Below, piece after piece: positions 1 through 5,825 of a stretch of 13,951 nucleotides of DNA (position 1 is the first letter of the stretch; every line of letters starts with the position of its first letter). The position numbers were made by a program, and so were the translations under genes. Source of the DNA: Chloroflexota bacterium (GTDB lineage Bacteria; Chloroflexota; Limnocylindria; P2-11E); the NCBI GenBank assembly GCA_005883775.1, contig VBEU01000012.1:1-13951 (forward strand). The letters are read 5' to 3'. Below the pieces are notes generated by a model. The model had not been told where the DNA came from. It saw only the letters and a program-made list of their open reading frames with translations, and made no database searches.

Positions 1-411
1 CTCGTAGTTCTTGGCAGCGGCCCGCAGGATCGTCGCCCCACCGATGTCGATCTGGTCGAGGAGCATGCCACCACTCTTTCCGGACGCGGCATGCTCGGCG
101 AACGGGTAGAGATTGACCGCGACGAGGTCGATGGGCTCGATGCCCTCGCGCCGCAGGTCCTCACGGTGCGTGGGATCGTCGCGGCGCGCCAGGAGCGCGG
201 CATGGATCTTCGGATGGAGTGTCTTTACGCGTCCCCCGAGAAGCGACGGCTGGCCGGTCACGTCTTCGACCGAGCGCGACGTGATGCCCTCGGCGGCGAG
301 CGCGGCTCGCGTTCCGTCGGTGGCGATGAGCTCCCATCCGAGGTCCTGCAATCCGCGCGCGAACGCGTCGAGTCCGGTGCGATCAGAGACAGAGAGGAGG
401 GCTCGCAGCAT
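1..411 (-). CDS. purH: PurH, bifunctional AICAR transformylase/IMP cyclohydrolase (5' part, runs off window)
   Basis: The first 137 codons of PurH are present; the rest lies beyond position 1. PurH carries out the last two steps of purine synthesis: formylation of AICAR and ring closure to IMP. What is visible is the N-terminal MGS-like cyclohydrolase domain. It opens with MLRALLSVSDRTGLDAFA and continues through GGRVKTLHPKIHAALLARR (about residues 59-77), VNLYPFA, and DIGGATILRAAAKN near the cut. All of these are standard for the family. The ATG at 411-409 sits exactly where PurH homology starts, and I see no strong Shine-Dalgarno sequence before it. The formyltransferase domain cannot be judged. 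The gene is divergent from the small membrane protein that follows. Confidence 0.95.
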   Translation of the reverse strand, partial: MLRALLSVSDRTGLDAFARGLQDLGWELIATDGTRAALAAEGITSRSVEDVTGQPSLLGGRVKTLHPKIHAALLARRDDPTHREDLRREGIEPIDLVAVNLYPFAEHAASGKSGGMLLDQIDIGGATILRAAAKNYE

Positions 412-487
412 CGCTTGGTACAACTGGCGCAGCCGGAGCACGCCTCCGCCCGAGATCGGCGTCCGACCGTGGGCTTTCTGGACGAAC

Positions 488-691
488 GTGGTCTTCCTCA
501 TCTGGTATCTCGTGCTCCTGCGAGCGGGCGTCCCCTTCTGGGTGCTCATGGTCTCGATCGCCGCGAACGTCGCGCTCGTCGTCTACATGTACTGGACGTA
601 CCTTCCGCCGCGCGAGGCCGCATGGGAGCGAGAGCGCCGGCGCCAGGCCTATTTTCCGAAGGCCGGACGCAAGAGGAAGCGGCGCCGCTAA
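488..691 (+). CDS. Small hypothetical membrane protein with basic C-terminus; start uncertain
   Basis: I do not recognise a family. The translated stretch reads as a real membrane protein. It has a hydrophobic helix around VVFLIWYLVLLRAGVPFW, a second around VLMVSIAANVALVVYMYW, then a charged cytoplasmic-type tail ending KAGRKRKRRR. The coordinates use the GTG at 488, which would begin inside the first helix. The same frame upstream (PPPEIGVRPWAFWTN, from about 443) looks like genuine coding sequence but has no ATG, GTG or TTG after the purH start, so the true N-terminus is probably upstream and unresolved. Its TAA stop overlaps the TAG stop of the convergent acylphosphatase-like gene. Function unknown. 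Confidence 0.5.
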   Translation: MVFLIWYLVLLRAGVPFWVLMVSIAANVALVVYMYWTYLPPREAAWERERRRQAYFPKAGRKRKRRR

Positions 692-936
692 TCGCCCCTT
701 GGCGCGCTCCACGTGATGTTGAAGCCTTCATAGCGCGGCTTGCCCGCAAGCTCGGTCCTATCGACCTCTCGCACATCCGCACCCGGCGGACCTTCGTTCA
801 ACCAGTTCTGCAGCGACGCCAGCGCGCCGCCGCTGCCTTCGGCGATCAGCTCGACCGACCCATCGTCGCGATTCCAGACGCGACCGGTGATCGCGAGGCG
901 CAGGGCCTCGCGCACCGTGGTCGCGCGGAAGTTCAC
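688..936 (-). CDS. Acylphosphatase-like protein, N-terminally truncated
   Basis: The 82-residue product matches most of acylphosphatase, a small alpha/beta enzyme that hydrolyses carboxyl-phosphate bonds. Visible are GVNFR-type sequence at the start (VNFRATTVREA), the GRVWNRDDGSVEL strand with the catalytic-type Asn, IAEG, LNEGPPGADV and the C-terminal YEGFNI strand. The family is usually about 90 residues and begins with a beta strand plus the phosphate-binding loop GRVQG. Here that strand and loop are missing in frame, although the Arg of the VNFR segment is present. The GTG start shares a GTGA overlap with the polX stop, and a GGGAGGGG stretch just upstream could act as ribosome-binding site, which suggests translational coupling. 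Activity is doubtful without the loop. See the finding on this junction. Confidence 0.65.
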   Translation of the reverse strand: MNFRATTVREALRLAITGRVWNRDDGSVELIAEGSGGALASLQNWLNEGPPGADVREVDRTELAGKPRYEGFNITWSAPRGD

Positions 937-2630
937 GCCCCTCCCGGCGCCCAACCTCGCCGCGCGGTGCCGACCGCGAGATCCATCCACTCGAGCTCCT
1001 CGATCGCGTGCGCGTCGGAGTTCGCGACCAGCGTCGCGCCGCGGTCGACGGCCTTGCGGATCCACGTGTCCGGGAGGTCGAGCCGCTCGGGTCCGCCGTT
1101 CACCTCGATCCACGTCCCCGTCTCGACGGCGGCGTCGATGACCTTGTCGAGATCGACCGCGTGGGGCTCGCGCTTCTCAAGAAGCCGTCCGGTGGGGTGC
1201 GAGAGCGCCGTGACGAGGGGGTGACGCATCGCGCCGACGACTCGCGCGGTCATCTGATCGCGCGTCTGGGCGAAGGAGGAATGCACTGAGGCGCTTACGA
1301 CGTCGAACCTCGCGAGAAGCTGATCGGGATAGTCGAGGGCACCGTTCGCGCGAATGTCCACTTCGGTGCCGACGATGACGCGGAAGGGAGCGAGCTCCGC
1401 GTTGAGGCCCGCCGCTTCGGCGAGCCGCGCTTCGATCCGCTCCGGCGAAAGGCCGTTGGTCATGCCGAGACCGGGCGAGTGGTCGGTCACCGCCAGGTAC
1501 GCGTAGCCCTTCGCACGTGCTCGTCGTGCCATCTCGGCGAGAGGATCGCGACCATCGGTCCAGTTCGTATGCGTGTGCAGATCGCCGCGCACCTGAGCGA
1601 GCTCGACCAGCTTGGGTAGCGCGTGCGCCTTCGCGGCGTCGATCTCGCCCCGATCCTCACGCAGCTCGGGCGGGATGAAGTCCATCTCGAGGGCCGCATA
1701 GACCGTCTCCTCAGTGAGCGAGGCGATCTCCTGACCGCGAGCCTCCGCCCCGACGCGGTAGAGGCCGTACTCGTTGAGGAGGAGCTTTCGGCGTAGCGCC
1801 AGGCCGCGAAGGCGCACGTTGTGCTCCTTCGAGCCGGTGAAATAGAGAAGCGCCGCTCCGAACGATCGCGCCGGCACGACCCGGAGGTCGATCTGAAGGC
1901 CGCGGTCGACGATCACCGAGCACTTCGTGTCGCCGCGCGCGAGCACACGCTCGACGCTCGGAGCGCGGGCGAAGATCTCGAAGATCGGCCCCGCATCGTC
2001 GCCCGCGACGACGATGTCGATGTCACCGATCGTCTCTTTGTAGCGGCGCAGGCTGCCCGCGATGGCCAGCTGCGCGACGCCGCTCTCGGCGCGCAAGTAT
2101 TCGGTCATCCTCGTCGCGGCGGCGCGGGCCTCGTGGATCAGCGAGCGGCCCGTGCGCTGCTTCAGGGCGGCGATCGAGCGGAGGATGTTCTCCTCGGTCT
2201 TCGCCTGGATCTTCGGAAGCTGCTGGAGCCGATGATCCTTCGCGGCTTCCTCGAGCTCCTCGATCGTCGTGATCTTCAGGTGGTCGTAGATGGTCCGCGC
2301 GGTCGCTGGGCCGACGCCCGGTACGCGCAAGAGCGTGAGAAGACCCGGCGGGACCGCCGCCTGAAGCTCTTCGTGTCGCTTGGATCGGCCGGTCGCGACG
2401 ATCTGCTCGATCGCTTCGCTGACCGACGACCCGACCTTTGGGATCTCCTTGAGACGGCGCTCCTCGACGAGCTTGGTGAGTGGCTCGCGGAGGTCGCGGA
2501 TCGAGCGAGCGGCCGCGCGGTACGTGACCGCGCGGAAGACGTTCTCACCCTTGAGCTCGATCAGGTCGCCGATCTCGTCGAGGACCTTCGCGATGGCGTC
2601 GTTACCGACGGCGAGGGCATCCAGGGGCAC
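933..2630 (-). CDS. polX: Family X DNA polymerase with C-terminal PHP domain (PolX), short C-terminus
   Basis: The 565-aa product is a bacterial/archaeal PolX, a gap-filling repair polymerase whose PHP domain supplies 3'-5' exonuclease/phosphatase activity. Order: helix-hairpin-helix motifs around residues 64-80 (IPKVGSSVSEAI) and 103-118 (VPGVGPATARTIYDHL). The nucleotidyltransferase core has GSLRRYKETIGDIDIVV (metal Asp203 and Asp205) and a third Asp in QIDLRVV (248). The PHP domain starts near 345. PHP metal ligands all appear intact: H352/H354, D383/H384, E423, H450, H478, D539/H541. The start is GTG at 2630, 27 bp after the regulator's stop, so the two are probably co-transcribed. The protein ends abruptly after GTARRGW with APGGA, where PolX proteins normally continue for roughly 10-20 more residues. 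Confidence 0.92.
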   Translation of the reverse strand: MPLDALAVGNDAIAKVLDEIGDLIELKGENVFRAVTYRAAARSIRDLREPLTKLVEERRLKEIPKVGSSVSEAIEQIVATGRSKRHEELQAAVPPGLLTLLRVPGVGPATARTIYDHLKITTIEELEEAAKDHRLQQLPKIQAKTEENILRSIAALKQRTGRSLIHEARAAATRMTEYLRAESGVAQLAIAGSLRRYKETIGDIDIVVAGDDAGPIFEIFARAPSVERVLARGDTKCSVIVDRGLQIDLRVVPARSFGAALLYFTGSKEHNVRLRGLALRRKLLLNEYGLYRVGAEARGQEIASLTEETVYAALEMDFIPPELREDRGEIDAAKAHALPKLVELAQVRGDLHTHTNWTDGRDPLAEMARRARAKGYAYLAVTDHSPGLGMTNGLSPERIEARLAEAAGLNAELAPFRVIVGTEVDIRANGALDYPDQLLARFDVVSASVHSSFAQTRDQMTARVVGAMRHPLVTALSHPTGRLLEKREPHAVDLDKVIDAAVETGTWIEVNGGPERLDLPDTWIRKAVDRGATLVANSDAHAIEELEWMDLAVGTARRGWAPGGA

Positions 2631-2657
2631 GGCCCGATGCTACGGCGCTTGTCCTGA

Positions 2658-3974
2658 TCAGGACGTGGGGCGGGAAGCGGCGGGATCGCGCGCGAGCTCC
2701 AGGTATGCGAAGGCCGACTCGAGATCGCCGCGCGCGCGAAGCTTCTGCGCGTACTCCGCGGCGAGCGTTGAGAGGTCGGGATGGTCCTCGATCGAAGCAA
2801 GGATCTCGATGGCCTTGCGGTATGCCTGGTCGGACAACGCGAAGTCGCCACGGGCGTGGGCGGCGGCGGCGGCGACGCGCAGCGCGTCGGCCTGCTGGCG
2901 ATGGTCGCCAAGATCGGCGAGCCGGGCTTCGGCGCTCTCGGCAAGGCGGAGCGCGTTTTCGGAATCGCCCTCTTCGAGGGTGATCCGCGCGCGCAGGACA
3001 TCGACGATCGCGCCGACGCGAGCGTCGCCTGCGAGCGCCGCACGCTCGCTGCAGCGATCGACCGTTTCGCGCGCCGCGTTCATATCCCCGTGCTCGAACT
3101 GGACCGTGGCGAGCGACTGCATGACGGAGAGCTCGACAGCCGTATCCGAAACGCGCTCGAGCAGTCCGAGCGCGCGCTGATAGTTTCCGATCGCACCGTC
3201 GAGCTCGCCGGCGTCGTAGAGCGCGACCGCAACACCCATGTAGCTCTGCGCGGCAAGGCGCAGCTCGCTGGACCGCGACGCGACGGCGAGCGCGAGCTCG
3301 TACGTCGCCAGGGCCTTCACCGTGCGGTGGAGCCGACGGTAGACGGTGCCGAGATGAACGAGTGTTCTGGCGCGAAGGCGCGGGTCGGTGATCTCGCGCT
3401 GCTCCATGACGTCGCGCGCCGCCTCGAGCGACTCGGCGCCGGCCGCAAGCTGACCGTGCTCGACATAGAGGACTCCGCGGGCGTGGAGCAGATGGGCGAG
3501 CTCCGTGGCGTCGCTGTTCGCGTCGACCAGGCCCATCGCCTCGGCGAGCCGCTCGAAAGCCTGCTCCCTTTTGTTCTCAGCGGTGTCAGCCGTCGCGAGA
3601 TATCGCAGCAGCGTGGCGCGCTCGCCACCCTGAGCCTGCAGGGACAGGGCCGATGTGGCCTCGTGACGGACCGCGCCCCAATCCCGGCGTTCGATCGCGG
3701 CCTGGGCGGCAAGGCGATGGAACACGCGACGCTTCGCTCCGGCAAGTGACTCGTCGCCGATGAAGTAGTCGAGGCTTCGGCCAAGACGCGAAGCGATGAT
3801 CTGGAGAGAGCGAAGCGATGGGCGGACGAGGCCCGCCTCGACCTGACTGATGAAGCCCTTGGTCAGCTGGTCGCCGGCAAGCTGCGCTTGGCTCATGCCC
3901 AGGGCGTGTCGAGCGGCGCGTACCCGCTCGCCCAAGGTCACCGGCTTCTGAACTGCTTCAGGCAGACTCGCCAC
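2658..3974 (-). CDS. XRE-family HTH regulator with C-terminal TPR repeats
   Basis: A DNA-binding regulator with an N-terminal XRE (Cro/C1) helix-turn-helix. The motif runs LGERVRAARHALGMSQAQLA, then FISQVEAGLVRPSLRSLQII, then DYFIGDE. It is followed by about 350 residues of helical tetratricopeptide-type repeats, such as LHARGVLYVEHGQLAAGAES, LGTVYRRLHRTVKALATYEL and VAVALYDAGELDGAIGNYQR. I prefer the GTG at 3974, which has AGGGGAG 5 bases upstream. A GTG at 4010 would add 12 residues but lacks a Shine-Dalgarno sequence and overlaps the inverted repeat. HTH+TPR is the architecture of RRNPP peptide receptors (Rgg, PlcR, AimR), but also of regulators with other inputs. It is divergent from a small secreted peptide gene, which supports peptide sensing. 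At 438 residues it is longer than typical RRNPP receptors (about 280-380). Confidence 0.9.
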   Translation of the reverse strand: MASLPEAVQKPVTLGERVRAARHALGMSQAQLAGDQLTKGFISQVEAGLVRPSLRSLQIIASRLGRSLDYFIGDESLAGAKRRVFHRLAAQAAIERRDWGAVRHEATSALSLQAQGGERATLLRYLATADTAENKREQAFERLAEAMGLVDANSDATELAHLLHARGVLYVEHGQLAAGAESLEAARDVMEQREITDPRLRARTLVHLGTVYRRLHRTVKALATYELALAVASRSSELRLAAQSYMGVAVALYDAGELDGAIGNYQRALGLLERVSDTAVELSVMQSLATVQFEHGDMNAARETVDRCSERAALAGDARVGAIVDVLRARITLEEGDSENALRLAESAEARLADLGDHRQQADALRVAAAAAHARGDFALSDQAYRKAIEILASIEDHPDLSTLAAEYAQKLRARGDLESAFAYLELARDPAASRPTS

Positions 3975-3995
3975 CGACGCTCCCCTGTCTAGACC

Positions 3996-4008
3996 GAACT
4001 GACAGTTC
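3996..4008. promoter_or_regulatory. Perfect inverted repeat, candidate operator in the divergent intergenic region
   Basis: GAACTG-A-CAGTTC is a perfect 6-bp inverted repeat with a 1-base centre. It lies between the XRE-TPR regulator and the secreted peptide gene. Nearby, TCTAGAC occurs twice on the + strand (3988-3994, within the palindrome GTCTAGAC, and 4027-4033). XRE proteins bind short dyads as dimers, so autoregulation or control of the peptide gene is plausible. Binding is an inference. Confidence 0.5.
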
Positions 4009-4034
4009 ACCCAATGATCGGGATTCTCTAGACT
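4006..4034 (+). promoter_or_regulatory. Weak candidate sigma70-type promoter for the secreted peptide gene
   Basis: TTCACC (4006-4011) and TAGACT (4029-4034) are spaced 17 bases apart, each matching four of six consensus bases. This would place transcription start near 4041, about 44 bases before the ATG at 4085. The -35 box overlaps the right arm of the inverted repeat, as expected for a repressible promoter. Such matches occur by chance, so this is tentative. Confidence 0.3.
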
Positions 4035-4084
4035 GCGGGAAGAATACTGGCCGCTGTCGGCGCGGACAATGTGGGGAGAACGAG

Positions 4085-4306
4085 ATGAGACCGTTCCGCT
4101 CGCGCGTGATGACAGCGCTCCTCATGACGGTTTTGTGCCTCGGACTGCTCGGAACCGTCGCTCGTGCCGATGACCTCCCGCCCACAAATGTGCCCAGCGA
4201 CCCTTCTCCGAGCGTCATTGACGCCGGCCCGAGCACGACCTTCCCCGAGGATCCCTGGGGACTGCCGAGCGTAGGCTTCCCTGAGGATCCCTGGCCGGAC
4301 CTCTAA
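4085..4306 (+). CDS. Small secreted Pro/Asp-rich peptide precursor (73 aa) with repeated FPEDPW
   Basis: I do not recognise a family. The N-terminus is a textbook Sec signal peptide: positive MRPFRSR, a hydrophobic core over residues 9-25, and an AxA site (ARA before DD) predicting cleavage after residue 28. The mature part is about 45 residues, acidic and rich in Pro, Asp and Ser. FPEDPW appears at residues 53-58 and again at 65-70, with PDL at the very end. There is no Cys in the mature part, so it is not a lipoprotein or disulfide peptide. GGGGAG upstream of the ATG is a good ribosome-binding site. Size, secretion and its place opposite an HTH-TPR regulator fit a signalling pro-peptide. 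A small cell-envelope protein is the alternative. Confidence 0.7.
   Translation: MRPFRSRVMTALLMTVLCLGLLGTVARADDLPPTNVPSDPSPSVIDAGPSTTFPEDPWGLPSVGFPEDPWPDL
4241..4294 (+). repeat. Two 18-bp near-identical copies encoding FPEDPW
   Basis: The 18-base unit at 4241-4258 recurs at 4277-4294 with 17 of 18 bases identical; the one change is synonymous (CCC to CCT). The units are 36 bp apart, preserving the reading frame and giving a 12-residue period in the peptide. The intervening residues GLPSVG are not repeated. Confidence 0.85.
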
Positions 4307-4322
4307 AGGCATACTGGCGGGC

Positions 4323-4529
4323 GTGCCGGCGACGTCGACCGCCCATCGGCAAAGGCTCGAGATCGACGGGACACCCTTCCTGTTCCAGCACGGCTATCGC
4401 TTCGGGAAGGTGACATACATCACGCGTCTTCCGCTCGGTAAGAACATGACGGTCTTCACGCCGGGTCACCTTTCGGCGCCGGAGGTCGAGGCGGTCGTCC
4501 GCGGTGACAACCCGTGGATGTTGGAATGA
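4323..4529 (+). CDS. Hypothetical 68-aa protein
   Basis: I do not recognise this protein. It begins with a GTG 16 bases after the peptide gene stop and ends in a TGA that lies inside the upstream extension of the next gene. It is soluble-looking with no signal peptide or membrane helix. It contains EIDGTPFLFQHGYRFGKVTY and a beta-rich centre (YITRLPLGKNMTVFTPGHL), then a short helix (APEVEAVVRGDNP). Co-directional tight spacing with the peptide and deacylase genes suggests one transcript. The ribosome-binding site is weak (GGCGGGC), so the start is uncertain. Confidence 0.55.
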   Translation: MPATSTAHRQRLEIDGTPFLFQHGYRFGKVTYITRLPLGKNMTVFTPGHLSAPEVEAVVRGDNPWMLE

Positions 4530-5022
4530 CGGGATCGCCGGAGGTCGGCGGCTAACGCGCGCGGTCGTTCAGCGTGTTCGCTCGGCCACCGTCGACATCG
4601 GTCAGGAGCGTGTCGCCGAGATCACATTCGGTATCGCCGTGCTCCTCGGAGTCGGCCTGAACGATCGTCCCGAGGATGGCGAGCGCCTTGCCGCGAAGAT
4701 CGCCGCTCTGCGTATCTTCGAGGAGGCCGGACGGATGCAGCGCGCCCTCGCCGACGTCGGCGGGATGGCGCTGGTGGTGCCGCAGTTCACGCTGTACGGG
4801 GACGCACGTCACGGCCGCCGGCCCGATTTCACAGCGGCCGCCCCGCCCGACCTCGGGAAGCGGCTCTTCGAGGGGTTCTGCGGCGCGCTTCGCGGCAACG
4901 GGGTCGAGGTTCGGCAGGGTCGCTTTGGCGCGGCGATGCTCGTCACCCTGGAAGCGGACGGACCGGTGACGCTCGCGCTCTCGACCGATGGCTGGCGCGA
5001 GAGCGACCTGGGCTCGTCGTGA
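4504..5022 (+). CDS. dtd: D-aminoacyl-tRNA deacylase (DTD)
   Basis: DTD removes D-amino acids (and glycine mischarged on tRNA-Ala) from tRNA, acting as a homodimer in the cytoplasm. The core matches the family: RAVVQRVRSATV at the N-terminus, LLGVGLNDR, LRIFEEAGRMQRALADVGG, QFTLYGDARHGRRPDFTAAAP, and the ADGPVTL segment carrying the Gly-cisPro motif (residues 153-154). The usual Ser before QFT is Pro here (P93). Start problem: homology begins at residue 17, where the codon is CTA (4552). A good GGAGGT lies 6 bases upstream of that point, yet the first legal in-frame start is GTG 4504. Using it adds 16 odd residues and overlaps the previous gene by 26 bp. The stop overlaps the methyltransferase start (GTGA). 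Confidence 0.88.
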   Translation: MTTRGCWNDGIAGGRRLTRAVVQRVRSATVDIGQERVAEITFGIAVLLGVGLNDRPEDGERLAAKIAALRIFEEAGRMQRALADVGGMALVVPQFTLYGDARHGRRPDFTAAAPPDLGKRLFEGFCGALRGNGVEVRQGRFGAAMLVTLEADGPVTLALSTDGWRESDLGSS

Positions 5023-5552
5023 ACCACGCGGATCATGTCGCGCTCCTGGCTGGCGGCGTCAATCAAGGCGAGGGCGGCACGTGGGCCGACCTGGGCGCCG
5101 GGACCGGGGCGTTCACCCTGGCGCTCGCCGACCTCATCGGTCCCCACGGGATCATCCACGCGATCGATCGCGACCGCGCCTCGCTCGCGGAGCTGCGAAG
5201 CGCTTTCGTCTCGGCCGTACCTCAGGCCGAGCTCCGCGTCCAGGCCGCCGACTTCACGCGACGCCTCGACCTGGCCGACCTCGACGGGATCGTTATGGCG
5301 AACTCGCTTCATTTCGTCGAAGACAAGACACGGGTGCTCGCTCTGGTGCGCGACTATCTCAAACATGGCGGCCGGCTCATCCTTGTGGAGTACGACAGTG
5401 ACCACGGCAACACCTGGGTACCGCATCCGCTGTCGTTCGAAACATGGAGAGACCTCGCGAGCGAGACGGGCTTCATCGAGACGCGAAAGCTTGCCACCGT
5501 TCCGAGCCGGTTCCTTCGGCGGATCTATTCCGCTTTGAGCCTCGCACCGTGA
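5019..5552 (+). CDS. Class I SAM-dependent methyltransferase
   Basis: The 177-aa Rossmann-fold methyltransferase has motif I WADLGAGTGAFTLALADLI (residues 22-40), and an acidic residue ending strand 2 (AIDRD, D50) for the SAM ribose. Further on are QAADF (about 75-79), the MANSLHF segment at strand 4 (93-99), and GGRLILVEYD at strand 5 (117-126). The C-terminal part (GNTWVPHPLSFETW, then PSRFLRRIYSA) is the family-specific region and probably shapes the substrate pocket. The substrate is unknown. The GTG start shares a 4-base GTGA overlap with the dtd stop, which indicates translational coupling. It is a compact stand-alone domain without targeting signals. Confidence 0.88.
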   Translation: MNHADHVALLAGGVNQGEGGTWADLGAGTGAFTLALADLIGPHGIIHAIDRDRASLAELRSAFVSAVPQAELRVQAADFTRRLDLADLDGIVMANSLHFVEDKTRVLALVRDYLKHGGRLILVEYDSDHGNTWVPHPLSFETWRDLASETGFIETRKLATVPSRFLRRIYSALSLAP

Positions 5553-5576
5553 GCATGCTGCCTAGGCTCGGCCGGC

Positions 5577-5825
5577 ATGGGAATGCGGCTTCGGTCCATC
5601 CGGCTCTGGGCCTCGATCGGAGTGCTGGTCATTGCCGCCGGCATGCCGTACTGCGCGGCGGCCGTGGGCTGGGCTGCCATCCAGGACGAGACGACCATCA
5701 CGGTCCGCGCTGACGTCGCTTTCGGCGTCCTCGTCTCATGGATCGGATGGACGATCCTGGCGATCGCCGGCGCGGTGTGGAGCTGGCGATCATGGCGCGG
5801 TCGCCGTGAGGCTGTGCGCGCCTAG
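5577..5825 (+). CDS. Small two-helix membrane protein, hypothetical
   Basis: The 82-residue product has two predicted transmembrane helices, about residues 10-33 (around SIGVLVIAAGMPYCAAAVGW) and 47-70 (around VAFGVLVSWIGWTILAIAGA). They are joined by a short polar loop (QDETTITVRAD). Both ends are basic (MGMRLRSIR and RSWRGRREAVRA), favouring a cytoplasmic N and C terminus. There is no recognisable family. ATG 5577 and ATG 5583 are both possible starts and neither has a clear ribosome-binding site. It lies 24 bp after the methyltransferase gene. Its TAG stop shares the CTAG tetranucleotide with the stop of the convergent M28 peptidase. Confidence 0.65.
   Translation: MGMRLRSIRLWASIGVLVIAAGMPYCAAAVGWAAIQDETTITVRADVAFGVLVSWIGWTILAIAGAVWSWRSWRGRREAVRA

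Noticed and set aside
91..1224. 377-codon + strand open frame across purH, the small membrane gene and polX
   Set aside because: It runs antisense to two clear genes and in the wrong frame of the third; composition is Arg-rich with no motif.
1821..2657. 278-codon + strand open frame opposite polX
   Set aside because: Shadow of PolX coding sequence, whose catalytic residues are all visible on the other strand.
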